DNA of 64,000 nucleotides, from positions 1 through 64,000 of the forward strand of contig JAFCCU010000006.1 of assembly GCA_017610005.1 (NCBI GenBank), written 5' to 3'. The notes beneath the pieces were generated by a model. It searched no databases, had not been told where the DNA came from, and saw nothing but the letters and a program-made list of their open reading frames with translations. Below, piece by piece: positions 1-9,087 of this stretch. How positions within the stretch are numbered: the first letter of the stretch is position 1; each line of letters begins with the position of its first letter. Made by a program: the position numbers and the translations under genes. Source of the DNA: Candidatus Woesearchaeota archaeon. GTDB lineage: Archaea; Nanobdellota; Nanobdellia; Woesearchaeales; B29-G15.

Positions 1-9
1 CAGACTAAT

Positions 10-2289
10 CTATCCGCATTGAGAATATCCACAGCCCAAGCACACAATACACCCTTCAACAAGACTTAGCATTGTACCACACTCAGGGCACTCTGGGGCC
101 ATGCCATTTTTAATTATTTGTTGTTGGTCCCCACCACTACTTTCAACTTCTTTTGAATATTTGCCTAAGCTCATCTGCTTCTGGTCTGCCTCTCCTTTAA
201 TAACCATATCAATTGCTTTTCCAATTGCATCAGCACAAGAATAAATTGTACCACCAACTGCAACAGTTGGTCTAGGGCATCTAATGCCTCGCAATTGTTT
301 TACCACATATTTTGGTTCAACACCTGAACGGATTGCTAAAGAGACCATTCTGCCAATGGCCTCAGTAAATGATGCAATACAACCCCCTGTTTTCCCTATC
401 TGAGCAAATGTTTCAAATATCTTTCCTTGCTCATTTTGATTAACTGTTACATATAATGAACCACAACCAGTTTTCATCTCAATTGTTGCACCATTTGTAA
501 TCAATGGTCTTTTATCTGGTTTTTTTTTAACTTCACTCTTGCCAAATTCTTGTTTTTTTGAAGATAAAATTTGAAACTTTCTAGACCCATCCCTATAAAC
601 TGTAACTCCTTTTGTTCCTAATTTATATGCCAAGACATACACTTGTCTAATTTCATCCCTTGTAGCACTATTTTGAAAATTAACGGTCTTTGAAACTGCA
701 TTATCAACATACTTTTGAAAAGCTGCCTGAATTCTAATGTGTTCAACAGGAGATATATCATGGGCTGTAACAAAAATTCGTCTTACATCTTCAGGAATTT
801 CCTCAAATCCTTGAATTGAGGTTTTAGTTGCAATTCTCTCCATCAGTTCTTCACTATAAAATCCACGTTTTTTTGCAACTTCTAAGAACCTTGGATTTAC
901 TTCAAATAAATTTTTACCAAGAGAATGTTTTACATTTCGATGGTAAGCGACACTAAACATTGGCTCAATTCCTTGAGAAGCTTCTGCAATAATTGAGGTT
1001 GTTCCAGTTGGAGCAATAGTTGTAACAGTTGCATTTCTCATTGCAGTTTTATTAAAGAAAATTGATTTTTCCCAATTTGGAAAATTCCCCCTTGACTCTC
1101 CTAACTTTGCACTATAATACTTGCCCCTCTCCTGAATAAATTTCATTACCTCTTCAGCTGTCTTTACTGCATCCATAGATTTATAAGAAATTCCTAAAGC
1201 AAGAAGCATATCATGAAATCCCATGATCCCAAGACCAATTTTTCTATTTGATTTAGTAACTTGTGTAATTTTTTCTATTGGATACTTGCATCTATCAACT
1301 ACATTATCCAAAAACTTTACTCCTCGTTTTACAAGATAATCAATTTTTTCAAAATCAATCTTACCTTCTTTTACCATCTTGCCTAAATTAATGTGGCCTA
1401 AGTTACAGGATTCATAAGGTAAAAGTGGCTGTTCACCACAAGGGTTAGTTGCTTCAATTACCCCCACTGCAGGAGTGGGATTATCTCTGTTAATTCTATC
1501 AATAAATAAAATTCCTGGCTCCCCATTAGTCCAGGCCATTTCAACAATTTTATCAAATACTTCTTTTGCACTCTTCTTACCTTGGGGCTTTCCTGTTCTG
1601 GGATTAATTAATTCAAAGTCTTTATCTTCATCTAATGCCTTCATAAAATCATCTGTAATTCCTACAGACATGTTAAAGTTAGCAAGCACTCCCTCAGTTG
1701 CCTTGGCGGAAATAAATTCCATAATATCTGGATGATGAATGCTTAAAACAGCCATATTGGCGCCCCTTCTTTTGCCACCTTGCTTAATTGTTTCAGTACC
1801 TGCATCAAAAACTCTCATAAAAGAAATTGGGCCAGAGGCAACTCCTCCTGTGGACTTAACTAAATCTCCATTAGGTCTTATTCTTGAAAAAGAAAATCCT
1901 GTTCCTCCTCCACTTTGATGCACTAATGCTGTATCTTTAACTGCTTCAAATATGGCAGCCATATCATCTTCGATAGGCAACACAAAACAAGCGGATAATT
2001 GTTGAATTTCAGTTCCTGCATTCATAAGTGTTGGAGAATTTGGAACAAATTCAAAGCTCGTTAACATTTCATAAAATTCTTTTGCATCAGTTTCCCAATC
2101 TTCGCCATATGCTTCCCCTGCACTTGCAACATCAAGTGCAACTCTTGTAAACATTTGAGTTGGAGTTTCATAACTCTTACCAGAATCATCTTTTCTTAAA
2201 TATCTACTTTGAAGCACTTTAAGTGAATTCTCAGAAATTAACTTATCCACATTTTTAAACTTGAGTCCTTTAGGTAGCGAAAACTTCAT
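10..2289 (-). CDS. nrdJ: Adenosylcobalamin-dependent (class II) ribonucleoside-diphosphate reductase
   Basis: Reduces ribonucleotides to deoxyribonucleotides for DNA synthesis using a cobalamin-generated thiyl radical. The 759-residue protein carries the class II signature NPCGEQPLLPYESCNLG near residues 282-298, an upstream redox Cys in LSACFVLP (about residue 101) and the PTGTTS loop near residue 430. A TSCPD-type segment with a GCGSLYVTVN-like strand follows at about 605-700. The last 27 residues form a Cys-rich zinc-ribbon tail (CPEC, CIVC, CGYSQC) that probably relays electrons from a thioredoxin. No N-terminal ATP cone is apparent. The stop lies 10 bases from the window edge, so the gene is complete. 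It stands alone, divergent from a small membrane protein gene. Recognition of the family is firm; cobalamin use is inferred from family membership. Confidence 0.95.
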   Translation of the reverse strand: MKFSLPKGLKFKNVDKLISENSLKVLQSRYLRKDDSGKSYETPTQMFTRVALDVASAGEAYGEDWETDAKEFYEMLTSFEFVPNSPTLMNAGTEIQQLSACFVLPIEDDMAAIFEAVKDTALVHQSGGGTGFSFSRIRPNGDLVKSTGGVASGPISFMRVFDAGTETIKQGGKRRGANMAVLSIHHPDIMEFISAKATEGVLANFNMSVGITDDFMKALDEDKDFELINPRTGKPQGKKSAKEVFDKIVEMAWTNGEPGILFIDRINRDNPTPAVGVIEATNPCGEQPLLPYESCNLGHINLGKMVKEGKIDFEKIDYLVKRGVKFLDNVVDRCKYPIEKITQVTKSNRKIGLGIMGFHDMLLALGISYKSMDAVKTAEEVMKFIQERGKYYSAKLGESRGNFPNWEKSIFFNKTAMRNATVTTIAPTGTTSIIAEASQGIEPMFSVAYHRNVKHSLGKNLFEVNPRFLEVAKKRGFYSEELMERIATKTSIQGFEEIPEDVRRIFVTAHDISPVEHIRIQAAFQKYVDNAVSKTVNFQNSATRDEIRQVYVLAYKLGTKGVTVYRDGSRKFQILSSKKQEFGKSEVKKKPDKRPLITNGATIEMKTGCGSLYVTVNQNEQGKIFETFAQIGKTGGCIASFTEAIGRMVSLAIRSGVEPKYVVKQLRGIRCPRPTVAVGGTIYSCADAIGKAIDMVIKGEADQKQMSLGKYSKEVESSGGDQQQIIKNGMAPECPECGTMLSLVEGCIVCLGCGYSQCG

Positions 2290-2471
2290 CCCAATTAAAA
2301 TAATTTTAAAATAGCATTTAAAGATTTGTGGCGTAGTATTATTATGTTTAAATAGTTGTTTTTAAAAGGTTATTTTTAAAAGGATAAAAGCTTTTAATAA
2401 TTATTAACTCTTATACCCTCTATAATACAAAGGCCACCCCTTTTTAGTGGTCTTAAAAAAGGTGATGCCAA

Positions 2472-2822
2472 ATGGCAGAAACTTGGAAAAATAGCTTACC
2501 TGTATTGTTTTGGCTAGTTATATTTATGCTTGTGCAATACTTTAAAGTGCCTTATGAGGGATTTTATGGTGGGCTGATAATTGGAATTGGCTGGTTTTTA
2601 TTAATACCTTTGTTAGAAAGTGTGGGTGTTGCAAAATCAGCATTGCAGTGGTTTTCAAAAGCAGGAATTTTAGCTGTGTTCTCCGCAGCCTTTGGATTAG
2701 TGGGGTTTACCTTACTTAAAACAGGGGCCTGGTGGACATTGATAGTAGAATTTGGCTTATTGGCCTCGGGCTTTTTTGCATTTATCGGAGCACTAGTTAG
2801 CTTCTTTAAATGGAAATCCTAA
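2472..2822 (+). CDS. Small four-helix membrane protein, unknown function
   Basis: A 116-residue, strongly hydrophobic protein with about four predicted transmembrane segments (roughly residues 8-24, 30-50, 60-82 and 88-112) and a short lysine-ending tail. I do not recognise a named family. The start is supported by a good archaeal Shine-Dalgarno, GGTGATG at 2461-2467, five bases before the ATG. The gene is isolated and divergent from the ribonucleotide reductase. A perfect 14-bp hairpin covers its stop codon. Function cannot be assigned from sequence. Confidence 0.75.
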   Translation: MAETWKNSLPVLFWLVIFMLVQYFKVPYEGFYGGLIIGIGWFLLIPLLESVGVAKSALQWFSKAGILAVFSAAFGLVGFTLLKTGAWWTLIVEFGLLASGFFAFIGALVSFFKWKS

Positions 2823-2846
2823 AAATCTTTTGATTTTTAGGATTTC
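2813..2846. terminator. Perfect 14-bp inverted repeat at gene end
   Basis: The arms at 2813-2826 and 2833-2846 are perfect reverse complements around a 6-base loop (cttttg). The stem includes the stop codon of the membrane-protein gene. No long T-run follows directly, so it may protect the mRNA 3' end or assist termination rather than act alone. Confidence 0.5.
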
Positions 2847-2979
2847 AGAAATGGGGACTATGACTCCATTTTAGCAAATAAGCTTTTTTCTTTTATTTTA
2901 ATCTTATAATATGTAATAATCTGACTTGCAAGCAACATTAAAATAAAATTGTCAATAACCACCAGTGGAATGCTGTTGT

Positions 2980-3942
2980 TTAAACACTAAACATGCTCTG
3001 TGGCTTGTTGGTATTTTTATTCTTCAACAGAAGAATTCTACTAGGTTTATGCTCATCAACTAACTCATAACTTGGTAAAAATTTAATTATTAGATTAGTA
3101 AATTCTTTAACCTCTGTGTGAAGGGGCATATTAGATTTATCTAATCGTTTTCTTGAATATCCAATGTGCATGTAAGCTTTTACTTCAATAAAATCGCTTT
3201 GAGTTTTCTCAAATAATTCTGCAAGTTCAGTAATATTTTTATCATTAAATCCCTTAATTAATGTAAACCTAACAACAGTTCTAGTGCTAAGTGTTTTTAA
3301 TAGTTGTAAAGATTTATTAAATCGTTTCCAAGCATCTATTTGTTTTGGTTTAACAATCTCCTTGTATAATTCTTCATTTGATGCAACAGCAGAGATATAC
3401 AATTGAGAAGGCAATGCATCTACTCTTGCAAGTTTTTCAATCATCTCTGGGAATGTGCCATTACTTACAAGAAATATTGATCTCGCTTGATAATCTTCTT
3501 TTAATAAAGTAATTAACTCAGGAAGTTTTCTATAAATTGTTGGTTCTCCAGAAAGCGATATTGCAAAGTGATCTGGGATTAAGGAGTCTTTCCACAGATC
3601 CAGGTCCATTCCTTCCCTTCCACCAAATCCACTTAATAACTTTCTTCGTTCCTCAATTAATCCCTCTATCAATTCTTGTGGTTTAGCTCTTTCTTTAAAA
3701 TCACTTGGATTCATTAATTCAACTGGGCGCCAACAATATATGCAAGCATTAGTACACCAAAGAGGAGTTGGAGAAAACTGCATACATTTATGTGTATGAA
3801 TTCCATAAAACTTTTCTTTGTAACACACCTTCCCTTCTTGTAATGTTCTTTTTGTCCACGAGCAGATTTGAACTGCAGAATTTTCAAATAAACCATATTG
3901 TTTCTTAATGAGTTCAATTCTATCTGATTCTGAAATTGGCAT
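2980..3942 (-). CDS. taw1: 4-demethylwyosine synthase (TYW1/Taw1), radical SAM
   Basis: Converts N1-methylguanosine-37 of tRNA-Phe and pyruvate to 4-demethylwyosine, the tricyclic step of wyosine synthesis. The 320-residue protein has the radical SAM cluster motif CTNACIYCWR (about residues 63-72). The upstream Cys residues in QICSWTK (about 27) and HKCMQF (about 53) match the second Fe-S cluster of this family. Further family blocks are SLSGEPTIY, LVSNGTFP and VKAYMHIGYSRKRL. Length matches archaeal Taw1 without the flavodoxin domain of eukaryotic TYW1. It is divergent from a HAD hydrolase gene with a shared promoter gap of about 50 bases. No other wyosine gene is nearby. Confidence 0.95.
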   Translation of the reverse strand: MPISESDRIELIKKQYGLFENSAVQICSWTKRTLQEGKVCYKEKFYGIHTHKCMQFSPTPLWCTNACIYCWRPVELMNPSDFKERAKPQELIEGLIEERRKLLSGFGGREGMDLDLWKDSLIPDHFAISLSGEPTIYRKLPELITLLKEDYQARSIFLVSNGTFPEMIEKLARVDALPSQLYISAVASNEELYKEIVKPKQIDAWKRFNKSLQLLKTLSTRTVVRFTLIKGFNDKNITELAELFEKTQSDFIEVKAYMHIGYSRKRLDKSNMPLHTEVKEFTNLIIKFLPSYELVDEHKPSRILLLKNKNTNKPQSMFSV

Positions 3943-3995
3943 TTTATTTTTGAAGTCTAAAAACCTTTATAAATATGTGCTAAATTATTCTTTTT

Positions 3996-4643
3996 ATGTT
4001 AAAAGCAATTGTATTTGATCTTGATGGGGTCTTAGCTAAAACAGAAAAGTTCTCTTTTGCCGCAGCAAAAGAGACTCTAAAAGAATTTGGGATTATATTG
4101 ACTGAAAAACCTTACAGATTCATTGGGATGTCAGACAAAAATATCTTTCAAACTCTCGCTAAAGAAAATGGAATTACTGCAAACCCAGAAGACTATGTAA
4201 AGAAAAAAGACAAGAGATACATGGAACTTGCTAAAGGCAATACAAAACCTTTTGGTAATGTCGATAAATTTTTAGAGAACATTAGTCAGACAGAAATTAA
4301 GCTTGCAATAGCCTCCTCTGGTACTGATGAGAAAGTTAAATTCAGCTTAAATGAACTAGAACTTTCAAAATATTTTGATGTAAGAGTCACAGGGAGCGAA
4401 GTTCATCACTCAAAACCACATCCAGAAATTTATGAAATTGCTACAAAAAAGCTTGGTTTTTTACCAGAAGAATGTTTGGCTGTTGAAGACGCCCTTAATG
4501 GAATTGAATCAGCACACAATGCCAACATGCAAGTTTTAGCTGTAACAACTTCATTTCCTAAAGAGAAGCTGTCGCATGCAGAATTAATTGTTGATAATTT
4601 CGCAGATATTAAAATTGATGAATTAAGGCAACTTTTCGAATAA
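3996..4643 (+). CDS. HAD-superfamily hydrolase, beta-phosphoglucomutase-like
   Basis: A 215-residue HAD phosphatase/phosphomutase. Motif I is FDLDGVLA (residues 7-14, nucleophile and acid/base Asp), motif II ASSG near 106, motif III lysine in HSKPHPEIY near 147 and motif IV VEDALNG near 166. A helical cap lies between motifs I and II (about residues 16-80), as in the beta-phosphoglucomutase/phosphoglycolate phosphatase subgroup. Substrate cannot be fixed from sequence. The ATG follows a TATA-like ctttataaat at about 3965-3974, consistent with a leaderless transcript. Its 3' end overlaps the convergent nitroreductase gene by 21 bases. Confidence 0.9.
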   Translation: MLKAIVFDLDGVLAKTEKFSFAAAKETLKEFGIILTEKPYRFIGMSDKNIFQTLAKENGITANPEDYVKKKDKRYMELAKGNTKPFGNVDKFLENISQTEIKLAIASSGTDEKVKFSLNELELSKYFDVRVTGSEVHHSKPHPEIYEIATKKLGFLPEECLAVEDALNGIESAHNANMQVLAVTTSFPKEKLSHAELIVDNFADIKIDELRQLFE

Positions 4644-5147
4644 TTCTTCAACCCGTTTTCTATCCCTCTCTCTTCCTTCTTCATCTGGGTATCCTAAAGT
4701 AATTGCACAAAGCACTTCCCCCTCCAAATTTAGAATTTCTTTAGTTTTCTTTTTGTTAATTAATGCAATATAACAACTTCCTAACCCAAGTTCTGTTGCG
4801 CGCAACATTAAAAATGCAGTTTGAATGGATAAATCTCTAATCAATCTTTTATAATTATCTTCAAAAGTGGAATCCTTCAGCTTTACTTTGTAATCCTCCG
4901 GATTTCCATAGCAAATTAATATTAACGGGGCCTTATAAACAAAATCCTGGGGAAATATTCTTTCTTTCTTGAACAGTTCTAAAGTTTCTCCCCCAGTTAC
5001 AATCTTATACCTTGTTGACTGAACATTTCTTGCAGTAGGCGCTAGTCTAGAAGCGTTAATTAGTTTCTCAATTACTTCTTCACTAATTTTTTCTTCTTTA
5101 TATTTCCTAATGCTTTTTCTTTTTTCAATTGCCTTTTTGACATCCAT
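4623..5147 (-). CDS. Nitroreductase-family FMN oxidoreductase
   Basis: A 174-residue nitroreductase-fold protein. The N-terminal block KRKSIRKYKEEKIS and the following APTARNVQS give the FMN-binding arginine/serine region. The later ATELGLGSCYIA and ITLGYPDEEG blocks are typical of the short archaeal/bacterial branch. The family uses FMN and NAD(P)H on varied substrates; the physiological substrate is unknown. The start codon lies about 75 bases inside the upstream glycosyltransferase gene in another frame, so the two are probably translated from one message, together with HerA upstream. The 3' end runs into the convergent HAD gene. Confidence 0.88.
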   Translation of the reverse strand: MDVKKAIEKRKSIRKYKEEKISEEVIEKLINASRLAPTARNVQSTRYKIVTGGETLELFKKERIFPQDFVYKAPLILICYGNPEDYKVKLKDSTFEDNYKRLIRDLSIQTAFLMLRATELGLGSCYIALINKKKTKEILNLEGEVLCAITLGYPDEEGRERDRKRVEELFEKLP

Positions 5148-6046
5148 TTTTTTGTAAAAAATCCCTTAATTACCCCAAACGTACAATCCCATCCAATGCT
5201 TAAGTAATGCCAAACACCTATCAATAATGTTGCAATAAAATTTAATGGTGTAAATTTTCTCACAGGATTACTGCTTGAATCAAACACCTTCTCCATAAAA
5301 GTCATATGAGAAATATGGCTCCAATGAGTTACTGCTATTAATTCTCTTCTTTGTTCATCGGTTAGTCCAAATTTTGCTTTTATTCTTTTTGATTCAACAA
5401 TTGTTTCTGCATTTAAAAGTGGCTCTAAACCAAAACCCGTTTCAGGAGTTAATTTGAAAATAACTTGTTGCATTATTTTTCCAAAATAAGCCCTCTGCCC
5501 AGTTATAGCTATTCTTTCTTTTGCAGTTAAATCTGCCATAGTCTCCCTAATCCACTTTCTAATTCCATGTTTCTTCCCTGATGGAACAAGTGCAAGTGAT
5601 GCAATTCTAGGGCCAACGTATTTCCCTAAAGCAACAAGTTCACATAGCCTATCAATCACAATATCAATATCTTTGGGCTTAAGGCCTGCTATATCTGAAT
5701 CCAGTTGAAAAATAATTCTATTTTCTATTATAGAGTCTCCAGCAATGATCCACTCTGCCCCTTTTCTATAAGCCCACGCTTTCCCTTGGTTTTTTTTTAG
5801 AACTAAAAATTTGATAAAAGAATATTTTTTTAAGGCATTTTTGATAATCTCAAAACTTTTATCATTACTGCCATCATCAACAATAACCCATTTAATTAGC
5901 TTCCTGCCATACTCTCCTTCTTCTTTCCACTTAACAATATGGCTAATTAAATTTGGAAGGGTAACTTCTTCATTATACACAGTAGTAAGAATATATACTC
6001 CTTTTACACCAACTTGTGTGTCACTTTGTAATGGACCAGATAACAT
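5072..6046 (-). CDS. Family 2 glycosyltransferase
   Basis: A 324-residue GT-A fold transferase. The N-terminal blocks VYILTTVYNEE and KWVIVDDGSNDKSFEI bind the nucleotide sugar. FQLDSDIAGL near residue 110 holds the DXD metal site. A hydrophobic segment (about residues 270-295) precedes a very basic C-terminal tail. Acceptor and sugar are unknown. It begins inside the end of the HerA-like gene (43-base overlap) and its own end overlaps the nitroreductase start, so three genes form one compact leftward unit. The ATG at 6046 is the only conventional start before the conserved core. Confidence 0.85.
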   Translation of the reverse strand: MLSGPLQSDTQVGVKGVYILTTVYNEEVTLPNLISHIVKWKEEGEYGRKLIKWVIVDDGSNDKSFEIIKNALKKYSFIKFLVLKKNQGKAWAYRKGAEWIIAGDSIIENRIIFQLDSDIAGLKPKDIDIVIDRLCELVALGKYVGPRIASLALVPSGKKHGIRKWIRETMADLTAKERIAITGQRAYFGKIMQQVIFKLTPETGFGLEPLLNAETIVESKRIKAKFGLTDEQRRELIAVTHWSHISHMTFMEKVFDSSSNPVRKFTPLNFIATLLIGVWHYLSIGWDCTFGVIKGFFTKKWMSKRQLKKEKALGNIKKKKLVKK

Positions 6047-8007
6047 TCTCTAACTTCCTCAACTTTGACAAATTTACTTACTTTTGTTTTAACCTGTTCA
6101 AGTGTTAGCTTGGGTTTCATTTTCTTATCAAAACTAACTTTTGTCAAGTTTATCACATCATAATTAGCATAATTAGATAGATCCTTTAATATAATCTTCG
6201 GATTTAAACCCAATTTGGCACCATTTGCAATCAAATATCCCTTAGATCTTAATAACTGTAGATATGTATCAATTCTAGTAATTTCCGGATGTTTAATATC
6301 ATTCGCTGTAAAATTCTTTAGTTTATAACACTCCTTTAAAATTCTAAGTTCATTCATAGTTAATTTAGAAATATCAGGAAGTTCTGCAACATCTTTTGTT
6401 TGCGTATTTGTAACAACATGCCCATTTACTCTCTCCACTACAAGCCTAAAATCTCCCTTTCCTTTACAAAAAGCCATAGCACAAGGGATCAACACAGTTT
6501 CAATTTTTTCAATTGGTCTATCTGCCATTACTCTAATATCCTTCTTTGTAACCTTTGGAGGGATTATCGGAAGAACATTTTTTTCAGAAAATTCAGCCCT
6601 GTTATCTGACAATTTAGATGCATTCTGTAATTCATTATACATTCCAACAGCGCTCCCCCCATGATGACTTTTTCTTGGCCTAATATTAACAAACAAAGGG
6701 GTATCAACAACTCCAGTTACCATTGCAGTTCCTATAGGCAAATTCTTAATTTCATCTTCTGCCTCTTTTGTTATTCCTTCAACTGATCTTGAGATTGCCT
6801 TTAAATCACCAGGATTAGTGACCTTTAAAATAATCTGGGTGTTGCATTGGGATAACACATTATTATCAATTCTTGCAGGTCTTTGAGAAATAACACAAAG
6901 ACCTAAACCAAACTTCCTTCCTTCAGATGCAATTGTTCTGATAATTTCACTTGACTTTGCATCTCTAAAATTTCTTTCAGGACAAAAATTATGTGCCTCT
7001 TCAATGATCAAAAAAAAAGGAGGGATATATCCCTTTTTTCTTTTTTCAAATAAATCCTTTAATAGCTTGTAAACTAAAATTTCTTGTAATTCCGGATTAA
7101 ATCCCTTAAGATTTAAAATTGAACACCTTCCTGGCTTAATAAGTTCATTTAAGGGAGTTGGAGAATTTGAAAAAACCTCTAATCCTAGCAAGAACTTAAT
7201 AACATTTATGACTGCAAATTTACTAGTACTTTCATCTTTTTCAAGTTCATAAAGAAGGGAAGTAAAGTTAACATTTTCAAGACTTTCTAACGCAGAATAA
7301 ACTAAGCCTTTTTGTGTGCTGGTTAATTTTGCAGGCAAAAGATGAAGTAATTCTCTTGTTGATAATTGAGATGAAACCTTAATTGGTTTTACATTTGGAT
7401 TAATTCTGGGATTCCCATATTCTTCAACTTTTCTTAAATATCCTTTTGCTTTCACCCCAAACTTTTGCAAAAGTTTAATTTCCTTTTCAGCAGTATTTGG
7501 TTCTTTTAATGTAACATATTCTCCATGGGGATCAATAATTAATAATGGAATACCTTTTTCAATAATCTCTTCAATTAACACTCCTGTTGCATAACTCTTT
7601 CCAGCCCCGGTTTTGGCGAGAATTGCCACATGCTTTGTCAAAAGTTTATTCATATCAAGTTTTACTTTGATAGTTTTACCATCAAGATGCCCAATATAAG
7701 CCCCATCTTCTCCACTACTCATCATCACTGTATCTTTGATGAACTTATCATCTGCTCTAAGTACCTCTGTATCAGATAAGAATGGCTCTCTGATGGGTTT
7801 TATCTGGCCATCCTCGGCTTTGTAACCAATAATGTTACATTTGGCTGTAACATTCTCATTATTCCTTGTAAGTTCTACAATTTGAGCTAGTACAAACTCA
7901 TAAGAAGGGTGCGCAACTTGCACGTACTCAAACTTTTTTGCATTTCCATCAACAGTAAAAGAAAACTGCGTAGTTGTATGCTTACCAGTAATTCTCCCAA
8001 GGATCAT
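6004..8007 (-). CDS. herA: HerA-like hexameric DNA translocase (FtsK-HerA ATPase)
   Basis: A 667-residue P-loop ATPase. The N-terminal 90 residues resemble the HAS-barrel domain that opens HerA proteins. Walker A is AKTGAGKSYA (residues 130-139), Walker B FFLIIEEAHNF (about 331-341), and a putative arginine-finger/sensor block SEGRKFGLGLCVISQRP follows near 366. The C-terminal 150 residues look like winged-helix modules. In archaea HerA pairs with the nuclease NurA and Mre11-Rad50 in DNA end resection. No nurA, mre11 or rad50 is adjacent here, so a related HerA-family role such as DNA or secretion translocation remains possible. It heads an operon with a glycosyltransferase and a nitroreductase. 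Confidence 0.85.
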   Translation of the reverse strand: MILGRITGKHTTTQFSFTVDGNAKKFEYVQVAHPSYEFVLAQIVELTRNNENVTAKCNIIGYKAEDGQIKPIREPFLSDTEVLRADDKFIKDTVMMSSGEDGAYIGHLDGKTIKVKLDMNKLLTKHVAILAKTGAGKSYATGVLIEEIIEKGIPLLIIDPHGEYVTLKEPNTAEKEIKLLQKFGVKAKGYLRKVEEYGNPRINPNVKPIKVSSQLSTRELLHLLPAKLTSTQKGLVYSALESLENVNFTSLLYELEKDESTSKFAVINVIKFLLGLEVFSNSPTPLNELIKPGRCSILNLKGFNPELQEILVYKLLKDLFEKRKKGYIPPFFLIIEEAHNFCPERNFRDAKSSEIIRTIASEGRKFGLGLCVISQRPARIDNNVLSQCNTQIILKVTNPGDLKAISRSVEGITKEAEDEIKNLPIGTAMVTGVVDTPLFVNIRPRKSHHGGSAVGMYNELQNASKLSDNRAEFSEKNVLPIIPPKVTKKDIRVMADRPIEKIETVLIPCAMAFCKGKGDFRLVVERVNGHVVTNTQTKDVAELPDISKLTMNELRILKECYKLKNFTANDIKHPEITRIDTYLQLLRSKGYLIANGAKLGLNPKIILKDLSNYANYDVINLTKVSFDKKMKPKLTLEQVKTKVSKFVKVEEVRECYLVHYKVTHKLV

Positions 8008-8088
8008 TGCAATCGTAGAAAAGCCAGGGTTTAATAAGCTTTATTGCGTTACAAAACAAATAAATAATAGCTCACTTTCACAAAAAAG

Positions 8089-8538
8089 ATGGTTAAAACA
8101 ATACTCATATCCGGAAGTCCAAGGAATGGAAAGACTGAATCCATACTAAAAGAAATGGATGGAGAACTAATTCTTCTAAGAAACTTAAAAATCAAACATT
8201 GCACAGGCTGTTTAACTTGTGAGAAAACCCACAAATGTGTAATTCAAGATGATATGCAAGCCCTTTATCCAAAATTAGAAAATGCAGATGTAATTGTTAT
8301 TGGCACACCCAATTACTTTGAAAATGTGCCAGGCATTCTAAAAGATTTCATTGACCGAACATGCCCCCAATCATTTTCCGAGAAATTAAAAGGCAAAAAA
8401 CTTATGCCAATAATTGTTGGAGAAATGGCAATTGAATTTCAAAAACGTGTGACTAAAAATGCCCTTGAATGCTTTGCAAGAGCGCATAATATGATTCTAG
8501 AAGAGGGAAAATACTTCCAGAATACTTTAGACTTCTGA
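8089..8538 (+). CDS. NADPH-dependent FMN reductase / iron-sulfur flavoprotein family
   Basis: A 149-residue flavodoxin-fold protein. ISGSPRNGKTESIL (residues 6-19) is the FMN phosphate loop, CTGCLTCEKTHKC (about 39-51) is a Cys cluster as in iron-sulfur flavoproteins, and GTPNYFENVPGILKDFIDR (about 84-102) is the family flavin-binding block. It probably moves electrons between NAD(P)H, FMN and an unknown partner. The protein is slightly short for the family, and its final codons (TLDF and stop) come from the first unit of a heptamer repeat array, suggesting that the repeat has replaced the original 3' end. Confidence 0.85.
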   Translation: MVKTILISGSPRNGKTESILKEMDGELILLRNLKIKHCTGCLTCEKTHKCVIQDDMQALYPKLENADVIVIGTPNYFENVPGILKDFIDRTCPQSFSEKLKGKKLMPIIVGEMAIEFQKRVTKNALECFARAHNMILEEGKYFQNTLDF

Positions 8539-8568
8539 CTTTAGACTTCTGACTTTAGACTTCTGACT
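8524..8568. repeat. Heptanucleotide array, six units
   Basis: Six tandem 7-base units alternate actttag and acttctg, followed by acta. The array starts inside the last codons of the flavoprotein gene and ends 57 bases before the next start codon. It belongs to the same repeat family as the arrays at 8924, 11344 and 25948 and those inside ribosomal protein genes. Confidence 0.9.
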
Positions 8569-8625
8569 AATAACCCCCATAAGATTTATAAGTCTCCCCT
8601 TTTAAATGAAGTCTAGGTGATTATC

Positions 8626-8874
8626 ATGGCTGAAAAAAACCCAATGGATGATATGAGTAAAGACGAACAAATCGGTTTTCACAAAGGTTCATTATCAACT
8701 CTTGCAAAAGAAAGACAAGAAATGATGAAGATTTTGCAAATTGTTGAACAATTAATGCAAATGCACATCAAAGAATTAAAAGACCTAGGTGTTGATCTTG
8801 AAGCAATGGCAAAAGATGCTCAAAAAACCGCCCCTAAGAAAGACTCAAAACCAATTGAAGATCTTCTTAAATAA
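8626..8874 (+). CDS. Small helical protein, unknown function
   Basis: An 82-residue hydrophilic protein, mostly helical, with Met- and Lys-rich heptad-like spacing in residues 15-60 (coiled-coil prone) and a lysine-rich end. I do not recognise a family. The ATG at 8626 is preferred over the GTG at 8617 because AGGTGA at 8615-8620 is a well-placed Shine-Dalgarno for the former. A TATA-like tttaaat lies upstream at about 8601. Heptamer arrays lie on both sides. Confidence 0.7.
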   Translation: MAEKNPMDDMSKDEQIGFHKGSLSTLAKERQEMMKILQIVEQLMQMHIKELKDLGVDLEAMAKDAQKTAPKKDSKPIEDLLK

Positions 8875-8923
8875 TTAAACTTTTTTCTTTCGCTTCTTTT
8901 TCTATATATTTTCTATAATTATA

Positions 8924-9084
8924 CTCCAGACTGCAGACTTCAGACTTCTTACTTCAGACTTCTTACTTCAGACTTCTTACTTCAGACTTCTTACTTCAGA
9001 CTTCTTACTTCAGACTTCAGACTTCAGACTTCTTACTTCAGACTTTAGACTTCTGACTTTAGACTTCTTACTTCAGACTTCAGA
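8924..9084. repeat. Heptanucleotide array, 23 units
   Basis: Twenty-three perfect-length 7-base units, mostly cttcaga alternating with cttctta, with a few ctttaga, cttctga, ctccaga and ctgcaga variants. It fills the gap between two convergent genes and stops three bases from the end of the PUA-protein gene. There are no unique spacers, so it is not a CRISPR array. Alternation of two variants gives a 14-base higher-order period. Confidence 0.95.
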
Positions 9085-9087
9085 CTA

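Noticed and set aside
1475-1735. Open frame opposite the ribonucleotide reductase
   Set aside because: Antisense shadow; no signals.
8924-9084. Possible CRISPR array
   Set aside because: Units are only 7 bases and there are no unique spacers; no cas gene is nearby.
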